Below are positions 60,401 to 64,000 of a stretch of DNA of 64,000 nt, piece after piece. This stretch comes from Glandiceps talaboti (lineage: Eukaryota; Hemichordata; Enteropneusta; Spengelidae): the NCBI RefSeq assembly GCF_964340395.1, contig NC_135553.1:24121949-24185948 (forward strand), written 5' to 3'. The notes below the pieces were generated by a model. It did not search any database and was not told the origin of the DNA. It saw only the letters and a list, made by a program, of their open reading frames with translations. Each line of letters opens with the position of its first letter. The stretch's first letter is position 1. The translations under genes and the position numbers were made by a program.

Positions 60401-62067
60401 CATCGTGGAGTCATGATGGGTGAATGGTTAGCGTGACCGGCTTGGAATCTACAGGTTGCAGGTTCAAGCCCCGTCGCTGCCTGCTGTTTGTTTCTGAGTG
60501 GCTAAAGTCCTTGGGCAAGATTTGAACCACGACTGTGCCTCAGTCAACCCAGCTGTATAACTGGGGACCTGGTAGGATGTAGGTTGCAATGTGAAGGCTT
60601 TAATCCTATGCGCTTAAATGGCTGCAATGGATTGTATGCTCCCCGGGGAGTTGAGGAAGACTAAAGGGCCGTTGTGCTGTTCTGATCCGAGCCAGGGGTA
60701 ATAATTGTAAAGCTCTTTGAGCACGGAGTGGGAAAGCGCTATATAAGAAACCAACATTATTATTATTATTATAAAAATGAACTAACAACTAAATTAAGCA
60801 TGTGCTGTGAATAAAACACTTTTCAATGTCGAAGTGTCAATAACTTGGGTAGTCAGTGTGTATGATGAGTTTTAGTATGTAAATTTCTTTTGTCATACCT
60901 ATTCAAATAAATCTATATCTTTGGCAAAGTCATAACAGGTGCATATATTTTCCTTAGTTTCGTCGCAAATATTCTTCATGTCTTTCAAGAAAATCTGCTG
61001 ACAAATTCCTAAAATTGCTACTCCTTCTACAATAAATCACTGATACCAGAACCAATGAAAATGGGTATTCAGAAACTCATTGGTGGCAATTCTACGCTTG
61101 CCAAATGGAAAAAATGTTTTTACAAAACCCTATACACTGGTGAGATTTGTCTGACTTCAAGGAGATGATGTCCAACACTACAAATCAGAGAGAGTTGTGG
61201 GTAAAATGTAGTACAGTGCACCAGTCATATCAAAGAAATATCGGGGAAGTAATGGCAATTTTGAATGTTTAGACTCATATTTCGAACACAACAGAATCAG
61301 TGACATAGACATGTGTTGTTGTGACATATATGTGTGTTGTCATGACGTAGAACGACCAGGGTATAAATCCCACATTTTTGGCTTATGCATGGTACGTATA
61401 ATACATTTAAAAAAACATTCCACTGTCATCAAAATCCAATAACATAAAGAGACTCACCGTCACTGTAAAAACATTCAATATGTTCCACCTCTCCCAAATA
61501 AATGTTGAATGGTTCTATATATAGAAGGGAAAACCTGAAAATCCTCTGATCTTGTCCTACCTATGACAATGTTTAAATGCTCTGGCCAGTATCTATTTCA
61601 TGTGTGTATGAGTAAGCATATCAACTTACTTACCAGCAGCCAGTGTTGATGTACAGGCCAAAGGCTAGTAAACACAATGTCCAAGCTATGTATCAGTAAG
61701 CATATCAATTTACTTATCATTTGGCTGGTAGATCACTCCAGCAGCTAGTGTTAATGTAGGCTACATGCTAGTAAATACTATGTCCCTGTAAGTACATGTG
61801 TATCGCTAAGCATATAAAATCACTTGCCGTTTGGCTGGTAGATTCACTCCAGCAGCTAGTGTTGATGTACAGGCAAGTAAACACAATGTCCCATCTGAAT
61901 AAGCATCTTCTATTAGTTTCCTTTCATCCATAGTAAGACCACTGTGGTGGTAAGCTATACCAAATGGGATAGTACGACGTAAGGTGGAACACAAGTTGTC
62001 TTCACATTCTCTCCGTAATGCTGTCAATAACTCCTTCTTTTCTTTCTTCTTGTGTTCTGTAAAGTTC
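48124..62067 (-). CDS. HELQ: HELQ-type 3'-5' DNA helicase, C-terminal half, partial
   Basis: Exons in transcript order: 62067-61828, 60044-59903, 55735-55631, 54820-54607, 52900-52740, 51267-51169, 50965-50789, 49809-49696, 48975-48841, 48198-48124 (stop). Phases are continuous, coding 486 residues plus the stop. HELQ is a superfamily 2 (Ski2-like) helicase related to the POLQ helicase domain and acts in replication-coupled DNA repair in the nucleus. Seen: [17 protein letters not shown]; motif V ([15 protein letters not shown], completed across the first intron); motif VI ([12 protein letters not shown]); winged-helix segment ending [10 protein letters not shown]; the ratchet-type helical region ([16 protein letters not shown]); and a helix-hairpin-helix ([23 protein letters not shown]). 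The order matches human HELQ as I know it, with the short linker and C-terminal tail least conserved. The DEAD-box/ATP-binding exons lie beyond the window. The first intron uses a GC donor, and three introns hold tandem copies of exon edges. Confidence 0.93.
48982..49079. repeat. (ACAGAC)n/(ACAAG)n tract at a splice acceptor
   Basis: On the minus strand this reads as TCTTG and GTCTGT repeats ending 7 bp before the acceptor CCCATAG of exon 48975-48841, so it occupies the position of the polypyrimidine tract. Confidence 0.9.
49238..49368. repeat. Dispersed repeat R2, copy 1
   Basis: Shares CACCAAAATTTGCTGTTC, ACTATGTGGTGAC, CATTTTGACTCACAACA and CATTAGAGG with 56183-56302. Unclassified, non-coding. 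Confidence 0.6.
49531..49694 (-). repeat. Two 82-bp tandem copies of a HELQ exon tail
   Basis: The segments starting at 49531 and 49613 repeat the 3' end of exon 49809-49696, including the coding part for [12 protein letters not shown] and the splice donor. The unit start recurs at 49531, 49613 and 49695, an exact 82-bp period. The third unit is the functional exon end. Confidence 0.92.
50237..50600 (-). repeat. Dispersed repeat R1, copy 3 (inverted)
   Basis: Contains TACGTCATGACAACACATGT, GTTCAAAATATGAGTCAAA, CTTGACCTAA and TAGGTCACAAGTATTTCC in the reverse order of the 24.8-kb copy. Confidence 0.75.
50724..50772. repeat. (CCA)n tract beside a HELQ donor
   Basis: Begins about 16 bp into the intron after the exon ending at 50789; it reads TGG repeats on the sense strand. 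Confidence 0.9.
51545..51766 (+). repeat. MITE family A-related repeat
   Basis: Second member of the pair described at 1650-1896. It abuts the 74-bp minisatellite in the helicase intron. Confidence 0.65.
51763..52737 (-). repeat. 74-bp minisatellite derived from a HELQ exon end
   Basis: About 13 tandem copies. On the sense (minus) strand each unit carries GGATGAACTTGTACAAAGGG followed by GTAGGAAA. This matches the 3' end of the adjacent exon 52900-52740 (GGATGAACTTCTACAAAAGG) and its donor GTAAGAACC. The array begins directly at that donor and fills the intron. Confidence 0.9.
53090..54545 (-). mobile_element. Dispersed element X, copy B (inverted)
   Basis: Begins with AATGGCGTTGTAGCACAACT, runs through about five units with GGGCGTGGTCTTGTTGCTAG, then blocks like AATCTGCTCAGTAGTTTTGG, a CA/CAGA tract (54438-54497), and ends CACTACTGAACCTCAGTTCA. 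The order is the mirror of 40320-41800. It lies in the helicase intron between exons at 52900 and 54607. Confidence 0.75.
55966..56053. repeat. Tandem 42-44-bp duplication
   Basis: GATAGGGAGGACCCTATAGA through GGGGTAAAATTA occurs twice in direct succession, in the intron that holds the fibrinogen-domain gene. Confidence 0.85.
56183..56302. repeat. Dispersed repeat R2, copy 2
   Basis: Second copy of the sequence at 49238-49368, in the same orientation. Confidence 0.6.
56988..58881 (+). CDS. Secreted fibrinogen-related (FReD) protein
   Basis: There are two exons, 56988-57345 and 58238-58881, joined in phase 1, giving 333 residues. The ATG at 56988 is followed by a signal peptide ([15 protein letters not shown]). 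Residues about 65-105 are heptad-like ([19 protein letters not shown]) and should trimerise by coiled coil. The second exon alone encodes the whole fibrinogen C-terminal domain: DCSEVFQ start, [32 protein letters not shown], the calcium-site region [28 protein letters not shown] and a terminal MKIQPVV. This is the layout of ficolin, FIBCD1, angiopoietin and tenascin C-termini; it lacks a collagen stalk. Invertebrate family members often act as lectins in innate immunity, but the ligand is not readable here. The gene lies antisense within the helicase intron 55736-59902. AATAAA hexamers near 59350 and 59427 are candidate poly(A) signals. Confidence 0.92.
59537..59808. repeat. 50-bp minisatellite
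   Basis: About five and a half copies of a unit with GAACTATTCAGTGGCAGTTT and GACCTAAAGTGAGGGCAATG, differing by one or two bases each. It lies between the fibrinogen-domain gene and the helicase exon 60044-59903. Confidence 0.95.
60070..60102 (-). repeat. Copy of a HELQ exon 5' edge with acceptor
   Basis: Plus-strand AGTCAACAATTTGGATCGTA then AAATAACACTGCAGG resembles the 5' end of exon 60044-59903 and its acceptor (CTTACAG), with about 16 bp missing inside. It sits 30-60 bp upstream of the real acceptor in the transcript. Confidence 0.6.
60195..61215. mobile_element. DNA-transposon-like insertion with about 40-bp TIRs
   Basis: CTTACCCACAACTCTCTCTGAT (near 60210) and ATCAGAGAGAGTTGTGGGTA (near 61183) are inverted. 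The similarity continues outward through CACTGTAC-type sequence. The insertion splits a copy of dispersed repeat R1 into 60112-60195 and 61205-61402, and carries a SINE. No transposase frame was seen. Confidence 0.7.
60395..60775 (+). mobile_element. tRNA-derived SINE
   Basis: The head GATGGGTGAATGGTTAGCGT resembles an A box and GCAGGTTCAAGCCCCG fits the pol III B box. A central segment reads CCTTGGGCAAGATTTGAACC ... CCCAGCTGTATAACTGGGGA. The tail AAGCGCTATATAAGAAACC is followed by (ATT)n, typical of LINE-mobilised metazoan SINEs. Just upstream of the head, ACCATTCACCCATC and GATGGGTGAATGGT form an inverted pair. Confidence 0.82.
61614..61786 (-). repeat. Two tandem copies of the HELQ motif-V exon tail
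   Basis: Segments 61614-61684 and 61697-61786 both repeat the 3' end of exon 62067-61828 and the start of its intron (plus-strand block TAAGCATAT ... GGCTGGTAGA ... CAGCAGCTAGTGTTGATGTA ... AACACAATGTCC). Copy 1 carries a canonical donor-like GTAAGT; in copy 2 the donor reads ATAAGT. Confidence 0.85.
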
Positions 62068-62129
62068 CTAGAAAGATAAAAGGCACAGAATTAAATTGTC
62101 AGCTCAGAAAAATCAAAATCTGACAATTT

Positions 62130-64000
62130 AGAGTAAAGCTGCCGCTGTACTGAAATGATTTTTAAAAAAAACCTTTGTTTGATATCATGACGTACTTGTA
62201 ATACAGTACACCCTGAACAGTATTGAATCACCAGTGTGGTAAATATGAATTTGTGTAGCTGTACACATAATATGGTACACCCTGAACAGTATTGAATCAC
62301 CAGTGTGGTAAATATGAATTTGTGTAGCTGTACACATAGTATGGTACACCATGAATAGTACTGAATCACCAGTGTGGTAAATGTATTTGTGTAGTTGTAC
62401 ACATAGTATGGTACACCATGAATAGTACTGAATCACCAGTGTGGTAAATGTATTTGTGTAGTTGTACACATAGTATGGTACACCATGAATAGTACTGAAT
62501 CACCAGTGTGGTAAATGTATTTGTGTAGTTGTACACATAGTATGGTACACCATGAATAGTACTGAATCACCAGTGTGGTAAATGAATTTGTGTAGCTGTA
62601 CACATAGTATCGTACACCATGAATAGTACTGAATCACCAGTGTGGTAAATGAATTTGTGTAGCAGTACACATAGTATGGTACACCATGAATAGTATTGAA
62701 TCACCAGTGTGGTAAATGAATTTGTGTAGCAGTACACATAATATGGTACACCATGAATAGTACTGAATCACCAGTGTGGTAAATGAATTTGTGTAGCTGT
62801 ACACATAGTATCGTACACCATGAATAGTACTGAATCACCAGTGTGGTAAATGAATTTGTGTAGCAGTACACATTGTATGGTACACCATGAATAGTATTGA
62901 ATCACCACTGTGGTAAATGTATTTGTGTAGCTGTACACATAGTATGGTACACCATGAATAGTATTGAATCACCAGTGTGGTAAATGAATTTGTGTAGCTG
63001 TACACATAGTATCGTACACCATGAATAGTTTTGAATCACCAGTGTGGTAAATGTATTTGTGTAGCTGTACACATAGTATGGTACACCATGAATAGTTTTG
63101 AATCACCAGTGTGGTAAATATATTTGTGTAGCTGTACACATAGTATGGTACACCATGAATAGTATTGTATCACCAGTGTGGTAAATGTATTTGTGTAGAT
63201 GTACACATAGTATGGTACACCATGAATAGTATTGAATCACCAGTGTGGTAAATGTATTTGTGTAGTTGTACACATAGTATGGTACACCATGAATAGTACT
63301 GAATCACCAGTGTGGTAAATGAATTTGTGTAGCTGTACACATAGTATCGTACACCATGAATAGTACTGAATCACCAGTGTGGTAAATGAATTTGTGTAGC
63401 AGTACACATAGTATGGTACACCATGAATAGTATTGAATCACCAGTGTGGTAAATGAATTTGTGTAGCTGTACACATAGTATCGTACACCATGAATAGTAC
63501 TGAATCACCAGTGTGGTAAATGAATTTGTGTAGCAGTACACATTGTATGGTACACCATGAATAGTACTGAATCACCAGTGTGGTAAATGAATTTGTGTAG
63601 CTGTACACATAGTATGGTACACCATGAATAGTATTGAATCACCACTGTGGTAAATGTATTTGTGTAGTTGTACACATAGTATGGTACACCATGAATAGTT
63701 TTGAATCACCAGTGTGGTAAATGTATTTGTGTAGCTGTACACATAGTATGGTACACCATGAATAGTTTTGAATCACCAGTGTGGTAAATATATTTGTGTA
63801 GCTGTACACATAGTATGGTACACCATGAATAGTATTGAATCACCAGTGTGGTAAATGTATTTGTGTAGATGTACACATAGTATGGTACACCATGAATAGT
63901 ATTGAATCACCAGTGTGGTAAATGTATTTGCGTAGCTGTACTCATAATATTGTACACCCTGAACAGTATTGTATCACCAGTGTGGTAAATGTATTTGTAT
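62130..64000. repeat. 67-bp satellite array grown from MITE family B
   Basis: About 26 copies of a unit containing GTACACCATGAATAGTACTG and AATCACCAGTGTGGTAAATG, running off the window. The array is bordered at 62130-62210 by a MITE-B end (GTAAAGCTGCCGCTGTACTG, then sequence matching 7380-7410). The first units retain the longer AATATGAATTTG form seen at 7.3 kb. It lies in the helicase intron upstream of exon 62067. Confidence 0.9.

Overview
This window is eukaryotic nuclear DNA: AT-rich, with genes split into small exons by long introns that carry GT-AG (once GC-AG) splice signals, and with dense microsatellites, minisatellites, hairpin MITE-like elements and a tRNA-derived SINE. The protein families (delphilin-type formin, HELQ helicase, fibrinogen-related protein, EGF/transmembrane proteins) and the gene structure point to a bilaterian animal, most likely a marine invertebrate (deuterostome or lophotrochozoan). 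The sequence alone does not settle the phylum. I found no prokaryotic, viral or CRISPR features.

Six genes could be rebuilt exon by exon with consistent reading phases. (1) 165-8151, +: the 3' part of a delphilin (GRID2IP)-like formin, ten exons covering the FH2 domain to the stop. (2) 28636-16776, -: a complete receptor-like gene with signal peptide, three unusual cysteine-rich EGF modules, one transmembrane segment and a cytoplasmic tail. (3) 31319-36922, +: a seven-exon gene with an RS-rich N-terminus, a ZAD-like Cys4 domain and a coiled-coil C-terminal half. (4) 43452-46862, +: a second, smaller EGF/transmembrane gene with the same exon-phase plan as gene 2. (5) 62067-48124, -: the C-terminal half of a HELQ-type DNA helicase, ten exons, with its 5' exons beyond the window. 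(6) 56988-58881, +: a complete two-exon secreted fibrinogen-domain gene nested antisense inside a HELQ intron.

Layout: the formin and the three-EGF gene end tail to tail, about 8.6 kb apart. The three-EGF gene and the ZAD/coiled-coil gene start head to head, about 2.7 kb apart. The second EGF gene and HELQ end tail to tail, about 1.3 kb apart. I see no operon-like or pathway relation among the genes.

The most unusual pattern is in HELQ. In three of its nine introns visible here, exon edges together with their splice sites have been copied in tandem into the adjacent intron: 2 copies at 49.5 kb, about 13 copies at 51.8-52.7 kb, 2 copies at 61.6-61.8 kb, plus one acceptor-side copy at 60.07 kb. 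Other notable points are a GC-AG intron at the first of these sites, a perfect 73-bp-arm palindrome at 19.84-19.98 kb, a large satellite (62.2 kb to the window end) that appears to be an amplified interior of a MITE family also present at 7.0 and 15.3 kb, and EGF modules in which the usual late glycine is a cysteine.
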